A DNA stretch of 64,000 nucleotides from Rhizobiaceae bacterium (GTDB lineage Bacteria > Pseudomonadota > Alphaproteobacteria > Rhizobiales > Rhizobiaceae). The stretch spans positions 841,001 through 905,000 of the forward strand of contig JAILWO010000001.1 in NCBI GenBank assembly GCA_025698895.1, given 5' to 3'. Numbering within the stretch: the first letter of the stretch is position 1; every line of letters starts with the position of its first letter. The notes under the pieces are model-generated. The model saw only the letters and a program-made list of their open reading frames with translations. It was not told where the DNA came from and ran no database searches. Positions 28,258 to 38,123 of this stretch are shown here, in pieces. A program made the position numbers and the translations under genes.

Positions 28258-29085
28258 ATGGTGGCGCGTGTGATTTCGGACTGGGACGACGCCTATGCCA
28301 ACGGCGCGCATATCGTCGGCTCGGCCGGATATCCGGAACGGTGGGGCGAAGAAGCCCGAAACTTTCGCGACAGGATGACGGCGGCGGGACGCGCTGATCT
28401 AGATCGCTCCTATGGCGATGGGACACGCAACCGGTTCGATCTCTTCACGCCGGACCACCCGTCGCGCGGGCTGTTCGTCTTCGTGCATGGCGGCTACTGG
28501 ATGCGCTTCGACAAGGCGATCTGGTCGCATCTGGCACACGGGCCGCTGGCGCATGGCTGGACCGTCGTAATGCCTTCCTACACGCTGTGCCCAGACATCC
28601 GCATCGGCGCGATCGTCCTCGAGATCGGCACTGCGGTTTCACGTGCTGCCGCAGCCGTGGACGGGCCGATTGTGCTCGCCGGCCACTCCGCCGGCGGCCA
28701 TCTGGTGACCCGTATGGCTTGCCGAACTGCCCCGTTGGCCGACGACGTGCAAGCGCGGATCGTCCATGTGCTGTCAATCAGCGGCGTCCACGATCTGCGC
28801 CCCTTGATGCGCACCGCAATGAACGAAACACTGGGACTGACCGAGCAAGAAGCCCGCGCCGAAAGCCCGGCGTTGCTGGAACCGGCCGACGGGACGCGGC
28901 TCACCTGCTGGGCGGGTGCCGCCGAGCGCGGCGAATTCGTGCGTCAGAACGCGCTCCTGGCCAACATCTGGACCGGGCTGGGTGCGGCGACGGAGGTGGT
29001 CGAGGAAGCCGACCGCCATCATTTCGATGTGGTCGAGGCCCTGGGCGATCCAGACAGCGCAATGGTACGCAGCGTTGCTGCCTGA
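28258..29085 (+). CDS. Alpha/beta hydrolase, kynurenine formamidase-like
   Basis: A 275-residue alpha/beta hydrolase. It has HGGYW (residues 77-81), the HGGxW oxyanion motif used by kynurenine formamidases of this fold, the nucleophile elbow GHSAGG with Ser144, and a C-terminal DRHHFDVVEAL histidine. It would convert N-formylkynurenine to kynurenine plus formate, following TDO. It is divergent from the ACMR-like gene and shares the palindromic region with it. ATG 28258 has AGGGAGG upstream. Another carboxylesterase role is possible. Confidence 0.75.
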   Translation: MVARVISDWDDAYANGAHIVGSAGYPERWGEEARNFRDRMTAAGRADLDRSYGDGTRNRFDLFTPDHPSRGLFVFVHGGYWMRFDKAIWSHLAHGPLAHGWTVVMPSYTLCPDIRIGAIVLEIGTAVSRAAAAVDGPIVLAGHSAGGHLVTRMACRTAPLADDVQARIVHVLSISGVHDLRPLMRTAMNETLGLTEQEARAESPALLEPADGTRLTCWAGAAERGEFVRQNALLANIWTGLGAATEVVEEADRHHFDVVEALGDPDSAMVRSVAA

Positions 29086-29097
29086 TAGCGAGAACGA

Positions 29098-30351
29098 CTA
29101 CGATCCCGCGACCGATATCTCGGCGCGGGTAAGGCTTGCCATCCTCGGTTCGGGCCGCGTGCGCCAGAAGGCCCAGGACAGGACGGCGACCAGCCCCATG
29201 CCGGGGATCACCATCTCAAGCGCCAGTACCGGGTCACCGATCAACGCGGCGGCGAGACCCCCGGTCAGCCCCGCGCCCATCTGCAGGAAACCCGACAGGG
29301 CCGAAGCCGAACCGGCCATGAGCGGATAGGGTGCCAAGGCCGCCGTGGACATGGCCGGCATGATGAAGGCGATCCCGAAGGCGTAGAGCGCAACCGGTCC
29401 CATCACTGAAAGAAAGGTCAGTGGCAGCATGTGGTGAATGGCAGCCATGACCACGCTGCCGGCCGCGATGAAGCCGATCCCGATCGGGACGATGGCGTAG
29501 GCGCTGCGATACGGCAGGAGACCGCGCACCACAAGCGATCCTATGAAGAACATGCCCGACTGCATCAGCATGCCGAATCCGAACTGCGAAGGTGTGAGAC
29601 CGACCCGGTCCATGAGCACGAATGGCAGCACGGTGGCTTGCGCGTAGAGCGCGCCGACCGCTCCCGCCACGGCGAGGCTGGAACCCATGAAATAGCCATT
29701 GCCCAGCAGCATGCGGTAGGAGTTCAGGATCGCCCGCGGCCTGAGCCTGGATGGATCGCGTGCCACGGTCTCGGTGAGGCCGAACTGGATCACCAGCACG
29801 ATCGCCACCCCCAACATGGTCATGATGAGGAAGATCGCGTGCCAGTTGGCCAGTTCCATCGTCAATCCGCCGACGGTGGGGGCGAAGGCGGGACCCGCCG
29901 CCAGGATGATGCCGATCAGGTTGAGGATCCGCGCCGAGCGCTCATGAGTGAAAAGATCGCGCACGATGGCGCGCGAGATCGCAATGCCCGATGCCGCCCC
30001 CACACCCTGCAGGAAACGGGCAAGGATCAGCACCTCGATCGTCGGAGCGACCAGCGCCACCAGCGACCCGAGCAGATAGATGCCCATGAACCAGAAAGCG
30101 ACAGGTTTGCGCCCGAGCGCATCTGACAGTGGCCCGCATATGAGCTGGGCGAAGGCGAAGCCGGCAAAATAGAGCGAGAGAGTGAGTTTGACGGCGGCCT
30201 CCGTCGTGCCGAAGGCATGCACGATCTCCGTCATCGCCGGCGTGAAGATCGCCATCGAAACCGGTCCGACGGCGGTCATGATCGCACCGATGACCGAAAC
30301 CCTTCTTTCGCTCATCAGGGGCGGGATATCGCGGTTGGAGAGCACGTTCAT
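29098..30351 (-). CDS. Bcr/CflA-type MFS multidrug efflux transporter
   Basis: A 417-residue major facilitator with 12 hydrophobic segments. The motif-A loop reads GPLSDALGRKPVAFW (after helix 2) and the Bcr/CflA-type motif is found in RFLQGVGAASGIAISRAIVRDLF. It should export drugs or toxic metabolites by proton antiport. It overlaps its MarR regulator by four bases and is convergent with the hydrolase gene, not part of the catabolic operon. Confidence 0.9.
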   Translation of the reverse strand: MNVLSNRDIPPLMSERRVSVIGAIMTAVGPVSMAIFTPAMTEIVHAFGTTEAAVKLTLSLYFAGFAFAQLICGPLSDALGRKPVAFWFMGIYLLGSLVALVAPTIEVLILARFLQGVGAASGIAISRAIVRDLFTHERSARILNLIGIILAAGPAFAPTVGGLTMELANWHAIFLIMTMLGVAIVLVIQFGLTETVARDPSRLRPRAILNSYRMLLGNGYFMGSSLAVAGAVGALYAQATVLPFVLMDRVGLTPSQFGFGMLMQSGMFFIGSLVVRGLLPYRSAYAIVPIGIGFIAAGSVVMAAIHHMLPLTFLSVMGPVALYAFGIAFIMPAMSTAALAPYPLMAGSASALSGFLQMGAGLTGGLAAALIGDPVLALEMVIPGMGLVAVLSWAFWRTRPEPRMASLTRAEISVAGS

Positions 30352-30821
30352 GCGGCGTCGCGGTCCTTGCGCCCCGAAGCACGAAGCTCGCACAGCGTGG
30401 CGCGCACCGACTTGAGGGAGGCCAGAAGATGGGTCCAGTCGTCGGGTGACAGATCACGCATGAGATCGCCGCGCAGGCCGGCACTGATGTCGGCGATGCG
30501 CGACAGCGTTTCGGCGGCGGCGGGGGTAAGCCGCACCAGCTTGGCGCGGCGGTCGGTCGGGTCCGAAACGCGCTCAACGAGACCCCGAGCCTGAAGTCTG
30601 TCCACATAGGTCGACATCGTCATCGCCTCGACGCCCATCCGCTCGGCAAGCGCGCTCTGGCGCACTTCGCCGGCACGCGCGGCATGGCCCAGCGCGCGTC
30701 CCTCGCCCGGCGTGAGGCCGAGGCCGGCTTCGGTGATGCGGCGGTCTATCTCGGCTCGGATCAGTCGCGATACGTCGGCGACGAGAAAGCCGAGGCTTTC
30801 GTGGTCAAGCGTGTTCATCAC
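30348..30821 (-). CDS. MarR-family regulator of the MFS pump
   Basis: A 157-residue MarR protein with winged helix EVRQSALAERMGVEAMTMSTYVDRLQARGLVERVSDPTDRRAKLVRLTP. It is the first gene of a two-gene unit with the efflux transporter (ATGA overlap), the usual design for a drug-sensing autorepressor. An alternative Met is one residue in. Confidence 0.9.
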   Translation of the reverse strand: MMNTLDHESLGFLVADVSRLIRAEIDRRITEAGLGLTPGEGRALGHAARAGEVRQSALAERMGVEAMTMSTYVDRLQARGLVERVSDPTDRRAKLVRLTPAAAETLSRIADISAGLRGDLMRDLSPDDWTHLLASLKSVRATLCELRASGRKDRDAA

Positions 30822-30839
30822 GGTAGGCGAAGTCTCGGA

Positions 30840-30854
30840 AATTGTAAGCCTTAC
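30840..30854 (-). promoter_or_regulatory. Putative -10 element and operator of the marR-MFS unit
   Basis: On the reverse strand a TACAAT hexamer (30846-30841) overlaps the odd palindrome GTAAG-G-CTTAC (30844-30854), 20 bases upstream of the marR start. A repressor bound there would cover the -10 box, fitting autoregulation. The -35 box is not clear. Confidence 0.4.
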
Positions 30855-30954
30855 TTACTATATGAACTGCTCAAGTCAAGGCGCTGCCGAACGCCATGTT
30901 GCACGCAACACGCGGCGGACCTACATCGGCCGAGCCTCACCGACCGGAAACTCC

Positions 30955-33003
30955 ATGACCAAAGCCACCGACCTTAGCCGCCATCCTCTGACCAGATGGA
31001 ACGCCGATCTCGGCCTTCCGGACTTCGCGGTTGTCCCGGACGAGGAGTTCGGTCCGGTGATCGAGGCGGCGATGGAAGCGCATCTGAACGAAATCGACGC
31101 GATCGCCACCAACCCCGAGACGCCGACGATCGACAACACGCTGGCCGCGCTCGAACTGGCGGGCGAGGCGCTTTCGCGCGCGACATCCGTCTTCTACTGC
31201 AAGGCCGGCGCGCATACCAACGACACGATCCAGGCCACCGAAAGGGAACTGGCACCGAAACTTTCGCGCCACGGATCGGCCATCTACCAGAACGCGGCTC
31301 TGTTTTCGCGCATCGACGACCTCTACCAGCGGCGTGGCTACCTCGGTCTCGACGGCGAGACAGACCGGGTGCTTGAAAAGACCTGGAAGCGCTTCGTCCG
31401 TGCCGGCGCGCAGCTTGATGCAGCCCAAAAGGACCGGCTGACCGAAATCAATGGCGAACTCGCCGAACTCGGCACTCGCTTCAGCCAGAACGTGCTCGCC
31501 GACGAGAGGGACTGGACACTGGTCCTTGACGAGACCGACCTTGCCGGCGCCCCGGCATTCCTGCGCGACATCATGGCGGAGGCGGCCGCGGCGCGCGGCC
31601 TTGAGGGGAGGTATGTGGTCACGCTGTCGCGATCCATCGCGGAACCTTTCCTGTCGTTCGTGGAGCGGCGCGACCTGCGCGAGAAGGTCTTTCACGGCTT
31701 TGTCTCGCGCGGCGACAATGGCGCCGAAACCGGCAATGCCGCCATCATCGCCCGCACGCTGGAGCTTCGCTCGGAGAAGGCGCGGCTGCTCGGTTACGAA
31801 AGCTACGCCGATCTCAAGCTCGACGATACGATGGCAAGAACGCCGGCCGCGGTGATAGGTCTTCTGGAGCCGGTCTGGCAAAGGGCCGTCGCCAAGGCCG
31901 CCGAAGACCAAAAGGACCTGTCGCGGCTTGCCGCCGCGGACGGTCGCAACGACGGCATCATGGCATGGGACTGGCGGTACTACGCCGAGAAGCTGCGGGC
32001 GGAGCGCTACGCCTTCGATGAAGCCGAGCTCAAGCCCTATCTGGCGCTGGAAAATGTCATCGCCGCCTGCTTCGACGTGGCGGGGCGGCTGTTTGGCCTG
32101 AGCTTCGCCGAACGCCCGAAACTGTCGGGCTGGCACGAGGACGTGCGGGTTTTCGAGGTCTTCGACCGCGACGGCAGCCATCGGGCGGTCTTCCTGGCCG
32201 ACTATTTCAATCGCCCCAGCAAGCGGTCGGGCGCCTGGATGAGCTCGTTGCGGAGCGGCTACCGGCTGGGCGGCCGGCAGACGCCGATCGTCTACAATGT
32301 CATGAATTTTGCGAAGCCAGCCAAAGGACAGGAGGCGCTGTTGTCACTCGACGAGGCGCGCACGCTGTTCCACGAGTTCGGCCATGCGCTGCACGGCATG
32401 TTGAGTGACGTGATCTGGCCGTCGGTATCCGGCACCGCGGTCGCGCGCGATTTCGTCGAACTTCCCTCCCAGCTCTACGAACATTGGCTGACCGTGCCCG
32501 AAATACTGGAGAAGCACGCCAGGCACGTGGTAACCGGCCAACCGATACCGAAGGAACTGATCGACAAGATGGAGGCCGCGCGCACCTACGGCGCGGGTTT
32601 CGCCACAGTGGAGTTCGCCGCCTCGGCCCTGATGGACATGGCCTATCATGCCCGACCCGACGCGCCCGAGCAGCCGCTGGATTTCGAGGCCGAGACGATG
32701 GCGCGCCTCGAAAAACCGGACGCCATAGCGATGCGGCATCGAAGTCCGCATTTCCTGCATGTGTTCTCGGGCGACGGCTATTCGGCCGGCTATTACTCTT
32801 ACCTGTGGTCGGAAGTGCTCGACGCCGACGCCTTCGCCGCTTTCGAGGAAGCAGGCGATCCCTTCGACGCGATCCTGGCCGACAAGCTCCGAAAGCATAT
32901 CTACGAGGTGGGCGGCTCAGTGGATCCCGAAGCGGCCTATACCGCGTTCCGGGGCAGAATGCCGACGCCCGAACCGATGATGGAACAGCGCGGCCTGGCC
33001 TGA
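30955..33003 (+). CDS. M3-family oligopeptidase (Dcp/oligopeptidase A type)
   Basis: A 682-residue zinc metallopeptidase with the HEFGH motif (His473, Glu474, His477) and the third-ligand helix downstream. It has no signal peptide, so it is cytosolic and probably degrades peptides left by ATP-dependent proteases and signal peptides. The motif SGTAVARDFVELPSQLYEHW is typical of Dcp/PrlC-type enzymes. ATG 30955 is chosen at the start of similarity; the frame is open upstream but reads non-conserved sequence. Confidence 0.93.
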   Translation: MTKATDLSRHPLTRWNADLGLPDFAVVPDEEFGPVIEAAMEAHLNEIDAIATNPETPTIDNTLAALELAGEALSRATSVFYCKAGAHTNDTIQATERELAPKLSRHGSAIYQNAALFSRIDDLYQRRGYLGLDGETDRVLEKTWKRFVRAGAQLDAAQKDRLTEINGELAELGTRFSQNVLADERDWTLVLDETDLAGAPAFLRDIMAEAAAARGLEGRYVVTLSRSIAEPFLSFVERRDLREKVFHGFVSRGDNGAETGNAAIIARTLELRSEKARLLGYESYADLKLDDTMARTPAAVIGLLEPVWQRAVAKAAEDQKDLSRLAAADGRNDGIMAWDWRYYAEKLRAERYAFDEAELKPYLALENVIAACFDVAGRLFGLSFAERPKLSGWHEDVRVFEVFDRDGSHRAVFLADYFNRPSKRSGAWMSSLRSGYRLGGRQTPIVYNVMNFAKPAKGQEALLSLDEARTLFHEFGHALHGMLSDVIWPSVSGTAVARDFVELPSQLYEHWLTVPEILEKHARHVVTGQPIPKELIDKMEAARTYGAGFATVEFAASALMDMAYHARPDAPEQPLDFEAETMARLEKPDAIAMRHRSPHFLHVFSGDGYSAGYYSYLWSEVLDADAFAAFEEAGDPFDAILADKLRKHIYEVGGSVDPEAAYTAFRGRMPTPEPMMEQRGLA

Positions 33004-33004
33004 T

Positions 33005-33289
33005 TTAGCGGGACGGGTAGCAGGTAATCGGAATCTCGGGCCACGCCGCCTGGTCGCAGGCCGCCCGATCCTGTCTTTCCTTGAAGGAAGCCGTGCGCGG
33101 GCCTGTGACGATCGGGTCGACCCCGTGGGGAGCGTCCGGGAACTCGATCTCGGCGCGGGTCATCGTCTGCTCTTCCAAGGTTTCGCGCTGTTCGCTTGCC
33201 GGCTTGTTTGCGGCATATCCGAAGCCCGCTAGCGCAAGTGCCGCCGCGAACAGCGTGGGCAAGGCAAGAATTTTCGCATCAATGGTCAT
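33005..33289 (-). CDS. Small membrane-anchored hypothetical protein
   Basis: A 94-residue protein with one N-terminal hydrophobic segment (ALPTLFAAALALAGFGYAA, signal or anchor) and a short polar tail ending ACDQAAWPEIPITCYPSR, with two cysteines. Tiny secreted proteins with this kind of C-terminal CYP-like tail occur in rhizobia. I assign no function. Convergent with the M3 peptidase gene; the stops nearly touch (33003/33005). Confidence 0.6.
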   Translation of the reverse strand: MTIDAKILALPTLFAAALALAGFGYAANKPASEQRETLEEQTMTRAEIEFPDAPHGVDPIVTGPRTASFKERQDRAACDQAAWPEIPITCYPSR

Positions 33290-33464
33290 CGCCGCCGTAA
33301 CGCCCGTCTGCCGCAAAGGTTCCGCCAGAATCGTCAAAAATGCTTAACCGCCGGTAACCATTGGAGCGGTCACGGGCCTTTCGCATCTGCGAAAAACCCT
33401 GTATGGAGCGCGTCAACTGGACGGGCGGAGCCTTCACGCCCCTGAACTTCCTCCGAGAGACAAT

Positions 33465-35291
33465 ATGAAACTGCGCAATATCGCGATCATCGCGCATGTC
33501 GACCATGGCAAGACCACGCTGGTCGACGAACTCCTCAAGCAGTCCGGCTCGTTTCGCGAGAACCAGCGGGTGGCGGAACGCGCAATGGATTCCACCGACC
33601 TGGAGAAGGAGCGCGGCATCACCATCCTCGCCAAGGCGACATCGGTCGAATGGAAGGATACGCGTATCAACATCGTCGACACGCCTGGCCATGCCGACTT
33701 CGGCGGTGAGGTCGAGCGGATTCTTTCGATGGTCGATGGTGCGATCGTGCTCGTGGATGCAGCCGAAGGCCCGATGCCGCAGACCAAGTTTGTCGTCGGC
33801 AAGGCGCTTAAGGTCGGCCTGAAGCCGATCGTGGCGATCAACAAGATCGATCGGCCGGACGGTCGCCATGTCGAGGTGGTCAACGAGGTCTTCGATCTGT
33901 TCGCAGCACTCGACGCCACCGACGAACAGCTCGATTTCCCGATCCTGTACGGCTCCGGGCGCGACGGCTGGATGGCAGAGAATCCGGAAGGCCCGAAGAA
34001 CGAGGGGCTGGCGCCGCTGTTCGATCTGGTCCTGAAACACGTTCCGGAGCCGACGGTTGAACCCGGTCCCTTCCGCATGATCGGCACGATCCTGGAGGCC
34101 AATCCGTTCCTCGGCCGCATCATCACCGGCCGCATCGCGTCGGGCACGCTCAGGCCCAACCAGGCCGTCAAGGTCCTGCATCATGACGGGTCGGTGCTGG
34201 AGAACGGGCGGGTTTCCAAGATCCTGGCCTTCCGGGGGCTGGAACGCCAGCCGATCGAGGAAGCACATGCAGGCGACATCGTCGCCATAGCGGGTCTTTC
34301 CAAGGGCACCGTCGCCGACACCTTCTGCGACCCCTCGGTGAGCGAGGCCATGCAGGCGCAGCCAGTCGATCCGCCGACAGTCACGATGTCTTTCATCGTC
34401 AATGATTCGCCGCTGGCCGGCACCGAGGGCGACAAGGTCACCAGCCGTGTCATCCGCGACCGCCTGCTGAAGGAGGCCGAGGGCAATGTGGCGCTCAGGA
34501 TCGAGGAATCGTCTGAAAAGGATTCCTTCTACGTCTCCGGTCGTGGCGAGCTGCAGCTCGCCGTCCTGATCGAGACCATGCGACGCGAAGGCTTCGAACT
34601 GGCTGTCTCGCGCCCGCGCGTGGTCATGCGGGAGGATGAAACCGGCCAGCTTCTCGAACCGGTCGAGGAAGTCGTCATCGACGTCGACGAGGAGCATTCC
34701 GGCGTCGTCGTCCAGAAGATGAGCGAACGAAAGGCCGAGATGGTCGAACTCAAGCCGTCAGGCGGCAATCGCCAGCGGCTCGTCTTCCACGCGCCGACGC
34801 GGGGGCTGATCGGCTACCAGTCCGAACTCCTGACCGACACGCGCGGCACCGCCGTGATGAACCGGCTGTTCCACTCGTACCAGCCCTACAAGGGCGAACT
34901 GCCGGGACGTACGAATGGCGTCTTGATCGCCAATGAGCCTGGAGAGGCGGTGGCCTATGCGCTGTTCAACCTCGAGGATCGCGGCCCGATGGTGATCGAT
35001 GCCGGCGTCAAGGTCTATGCGGGCATGATCATCGGCATCCACTCCAGGGACAACGACCTGGAGGTGAATGTGCTCAAGGGCAAGAAGCTGACCAATATTC
35101 GTGCCGCCGGCAAGGATGAGGCGGTCAGGCTCACGCCGCCCATTCGCATGACGCTGGAGCGCGCGCTCGCCTGGATTCAGGATGACGAACTGGTCGAGGT
35201 GACGCCGAAGAATATCCGGCTGAGGAAACTCTATCTCGACACGCATGAGCGCAAGCGCTTCGAAAAATCGAAGATCGCCGGCGCAGCCTGA
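33465..35291 (+). CDS. typA: Ribosome-associated GTPase TypA/BipA
   Basis: A 608-residue translational GTPase. G1 is AHVDHGKTT (residues 9-17), G2 is in [10 protein letters not shown]3 DTPGH, G4 NKID. Domains III and V (EF-G-like) and the TypA-specific C-terminal domain ([19 protein letters not shown]) follow. It binds 70S ribosomes and affects ribosome assembly and stress adaptation. A monocistronic gene, flanked by a 175-base gap upstream and the riboswitch downstream. Confidence 0.97.
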   Translation: MKLRNIAIIAHVDHGKTTLVDELLKQSGSFRENQRVAERAMDSTDLEKERGITILAKATSVEWKDTRINIVDTPGHADFGGEVERILSMVDGAIVLVDAAEGPMPQTKFVVGKALKVGLKPIVAINKIDRPDGRHVEVVNEVFDLFAALDATDEQLDFPILYGSGRDGWMAENPEGPKNEGLAPLFDLVLKHVPEPTVEPGPFRMIGTILEANPFLGRIITGRIASGTLRPNQAVKVLHHDGSVLENGRVSKILAFRGLERQPIEEAHAGDIVAIAGLSKGTVADTFCDPSVSEAMQAQPVDPPTVTMSFIVNDSPLAGTEGDKVTSRVIRDRLLKEAEGNVALRIEESSEKDSFYVSGRGELQLAVLIETMRREGFELAVSRPRVVMREDETGQLLEPVEEVVIDVDEEHSGVVVQKMSERKAEMVELKPSGGNRQRLVFHAPTRGLIGYQSELLTDTRGTAVMNRLFHSYQPYKGELPGRTNGVLIANEPGEAVAYALFNLEDRGPMVIDAGVKVYAGMIIGIHSRDNDLEVNVLKGKKLTNIRAAGKDEAVRLTPPIRMTLERALAWIQDDELVEVTPKNIRLRKLYLDTHERKRFEKSKIAGAA

Positions 35292-35343
35292 TCATCCTGA
35301 CCTCCCTTGCGGACCGCGTCCGCGCCAACTAAATTCAGCCCGC

Positions 35344-35450
35344 TCTAACGGGGTGCCGAACGCGGCCACGCGTCCGGCTGAGAGGCCGCAAGGGTAGAAC
35401 CCGGCCAACCCGCTGAACCTGATCCGGATCATGCCGGCGGAGGGATTAGA
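35344..35450 (+). ncRNA. TPP riboswitch (THI element)
   Basis: The conserved core is present in order: ACGGGGTGCC, GGCTGAGAGG, ACCCGCTGAACCTGATC, CATGCCGGCGGAGGGA. It lies 54 bases before thiB and should turn off thiBPQ when thiamine pyrophosphate is high. Confidence 0.95.
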
Positions 35451-35503
35451 CGCGTGTCCGTATCGCGCCTCAATTCCTTTTCAACACGAACAGGGAGGCC
35501 CGA

Positions 35504-36505
35504 ATGCGTACAATTCTCACCACGATCTCCGCTCTGGCTGCGACGATCGCTATCGCGCTCCCGGCCTTGGCGCAGGAACGGCTCACCGTCTACACCTATG
35601 AAAGCTTCACCGCCGATTGGGGCCCGGGCCCGATCGTGGAAAAGGCTTTCGAAGCCCAATGCGGCTGCGAACTCGAGTTCATCGCGGTCGCCGATGGCGT
35701 GGCGCTGCTCAATCGCATCAGGCTCGAAGGCGAGGCATCCGAGGCGGATATCGTGCTCGGCCTCGACACGAACCTGACGGCGGAGGCAAAAGCCACCGGC
35801 CTCTTTGCGCCGCATGGCATCACGGTCGATACCGCCGTTCCAGGTGGCTGGAGCGACGACACATTCCTGCCGTTCGACTGGGGCTATTTCGCCGTGGTTT
35901 ATGACACGGAGGCGATCGAGACGCCGCCGGCGAGCCTGGCCGAACTGGTCGAGGGCGGCGCCGAACCCAAGATCGTGATCCAGGATCCGCGCTCGTCGAC
36001 CCCCGGGCTCGGCCTGCTCCTGTGGGTGAAGGCGGTATATGGCGACGAGGCCGGCGCCGCTTGGGAGAAGCTGTCCGAACGGGTGCTCACCGTCACACCC
36101 GGCTGGAGCGAGGCCTATGGGTTGTTCACCAACGGCGAGGCGCCCATGGTGCTCTCCTACACGACCTCGCCCGCCTATCACATGATCGCCGAGGACACCG
36201 GCCGCTACCGGGCCGCGAGCTTCGAGGAAGGTCACTATCTTCAGGTCGAGGTAGCCGGCATGACGCGCAAGGGCGTGGACAATCCGCTTGCAAGGCAGTT
36301 TCTGGAGTTCATGATGACGCCCGCATTCCAGGATGCCATTCCCGAGACCAACTGGATGTTTCCTGCCGGTGAGACGTCAAAACCGCTGAATCCCGCCTTC
36401 GAAAGCCTGGTGGAACCGTCGCGGACGCTGTCCTTCTCGCCCGAGGAGGTCGCCCGGAACCGCAAGGCCTGGGTGGACGAGTGGCTCGCGGTTATGAGCC
36501 GGTAA
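35504..36505 (+). CDS. thiB: Thiamine/TPP ABC transporter binding protein
   Basis: A 333-residue periplasmic binding protein: signal peptide 1-24 (cleavage after ALA), then [20 protein letters not shown], the ThiB opening. Typical pockets are [10 protein letters not shown] and [22 protein letters not shown] precedes the ATG by 6 bases. First gene of a three-gene unit under a TPP riboswitch. Confidence 0.95.
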   Translation: MRTILTTISALAATIAIALPALAQERLTVYTYESFTADWGPGPIVEKAFEAQCGCELEFIAVADGVALLNRIRLEGEASEADIVLGLDTNLTAEAKATGLFAPHGITVDTAVPGGWSDDTFLPFDWGYFAVVYDTEAIETPPASLAELVEGGAEPKIVIQDPRSSTPGLGLLLWVKAVYGDEAGAAWEKLSERVLTVTPGWSEAYGLFTNGEAPMVLSYTTSPAYHMIAEDTGRYRAASFEEGHYLQVEVAGMTRKGVDNPLARQFLEFMMTPAFQDAIPETNWMFPAGETSKPLNPAFESLVEPSRTLSFSPEEVARNRKAWVDEWLAVMSR

Positions 36506-36518
36506 CGGACAGTCCCGC

Positions 36519-38123
36519 ATGAGGGACCGCCGCATTCTTGCCGGCACCGCCGCTCTCGCGGCGATCGCCATTCTGGTTTGCGGCGCATTCGCGGGTCTGG
36601 TGGCGGAAGGCGCCGGCAATCCGGCTGGTGCTCTGGCCGCCTTCGACGCATGGCTGTGGCGCGTCGCGCGTTTCACGCTCTGGCAGGCCGCACTGTCGAC
36701 TCTTCTGTCGGTGCTGCCTGCGATCCTCGTCGCGCGGGCGCTGTTTCGCCAGCGCGACCTGCCGTTCCACGATCTGCTGCTGCGGCTGTTTGCCGTGCCG
36801 CTCGCGCTGCCGGCCATAGTGGCCGCTCTCGGGGTGCTGGCGCTCTACGGCCGCGCCGGGCTTCTGGCGGACGCCGCCCGATGGACCGGACTGGACGGCT
36901 GGCCGAGCATCTACGGCCTGTCGGGCATTCTCATAGCACATGTCTTCTTCAACCTTCCGCTGGCGACACGGTTGCTGCTTGAGGCGCTGGAAACCAGCCC
37001 GCCCGACGAGCACAGGCTGGCAAGTCAACTCGGCCTCGGCGAACGCGCGACATTCCGGTTTGTCGAATGGCCGGTTCTGCGACGAGCCCTGCCAGGCGTG
37101 GCCGGGCTCGTTTTCATGCTGTGCGTGACCTCCTTCACCATCGTCCTGACGCTCGGCGGCGGACCGGCCGCGACCACGCTCGAGGTCGCGATCTACCAGT
37201 CCCTGCGCTTCGACTTCGATCCCGCGCGCGCCGCCACGCTGACGGCGGTGCAGATCGCCTTGACCGCTCTGGTCATGGCGGGTCTGGAACGAGCGGGCAT
37301 GCATGCCGCCGACATCAATGCGCCACTGGCGGTTACGCGCCGCCGCCATTTGTCCCACACCGCTGCGTCCCGCGCATTCGACGCGGGTCTCGTCGCGCTT
37401 GCGGCCATCTTCGTGGCGGGTCCGCTGGCGGCCACCGCGATCGCCGGCATGTCGGCCGACCTCGGAAGGCTGGCGACCGAAAGGGCATTCCTGCAGGCGT
37501 CCGCAACTAGTCTGGTGCTGGCAACGCTGGCGGCGATGGCGGCGCTCCTGCTGTCGCTCGCTCTCGTTGCCGCCCGCCGCGCACTTGAGCTGCGCCGCGG
37601 GGCCGCGCCGCGCGGTGTGCTGGAATATCTCACAGGGACGGGATCGAGCCTCGTGCTGGTGCTGCCTCCAGTCGTTCTGGGCGCGGGCTGGTTTCTGTCG
37701 CTTCGCGGCCGCGTCGATGTCTTCGCGGCGGCGCCCGTGATGGTCGTGGCGGTCAACGCCGCCATGGCCATGCCCTTCGTGGTCAGGGCGATACGACCGG
37801 CCTATGATGCCGCGAGCGCGCGTCACGAAAAGCTCTCCGCCATGCTGGGCATTGGCGGGTGGTCGCGATGGCGGCTGGTCGACTGGCCGGCATTGCGCCG
37901 CCCCATGGCCGCCGGCCTGGCTTTCGCCATGGCGCTGTCGCTCGGCGATCTCGGGGTGATCGCCTTGTTTGGCAGCGAGGCCGTGCAGACCCTGCCCTAT
38001 CTGCTTCTGGCCCGGATGAGCGCCTATCGGACCGAGGACGCGGCCGGGCTGGCTCTTCTTCTCGGGCTGTTGTGCCTTGCGCTCGTCTTCATCGCGGACA
38101 GGCTGGGAACGGAGCGCCGATGA
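36519..38123 (+). CDS. thiP: Thiamine/TPP ABC transporter permease
   Basis: A 534-residue fused permease with two binding-protein-dependent transport domains (about helices 1-6 and 7-12). EAA-type loops are EALETSPPDEHRLASQLGLGER (first half) and ASARHEKLSAMLGIGGWSRWR (second half), each of which contacts ThiQ. It begins 13 bases after thiB. Confidence 0.95.
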   Translation: MRDRRILAGTAALAAIAILVCGAFAGLVAEGAGNPAGALAAFDAWLWRVARFTLWQAALSTLLSVLPAILVARALFRQRDLPFHDLLLRLFAVPLALPAIVAALGVLALYGRAGLLADAARWTGLDGWPSIYGLSGILIAHVFFNLPLATRLLLEALETSPPDEHRLASQLGLGERATFRFVEWPVLRRALPGVAGLVFMLCVTSFTIVLTLGGGPAATTLEVAIYQSLRFDFDPARAATLTAVQIALTALVMAGLERAGMHAADINAPLAVTRRRHLSHTAASRAFDAGLVALAAIFVAGPLAATAIAGMSADLGRLATERAFLQASATSLVLATLAAMAALLLSLALVAARRALELRRGAAPRGVLEYLTGTGSSLVLVLPPVVLGAGWFLSLRGRVDVFAAAPVMVVAVNAAMAMPFVVRAIRPAYDAASARHEKLSAMLGIGGWSRWRLVDWPALRRPMAAGLAFAMALSLGDLGVIALFGSEAVQTLPYLLLARMSAYRTEDAAGLALLLGLLCLALVFIADRLGTERR

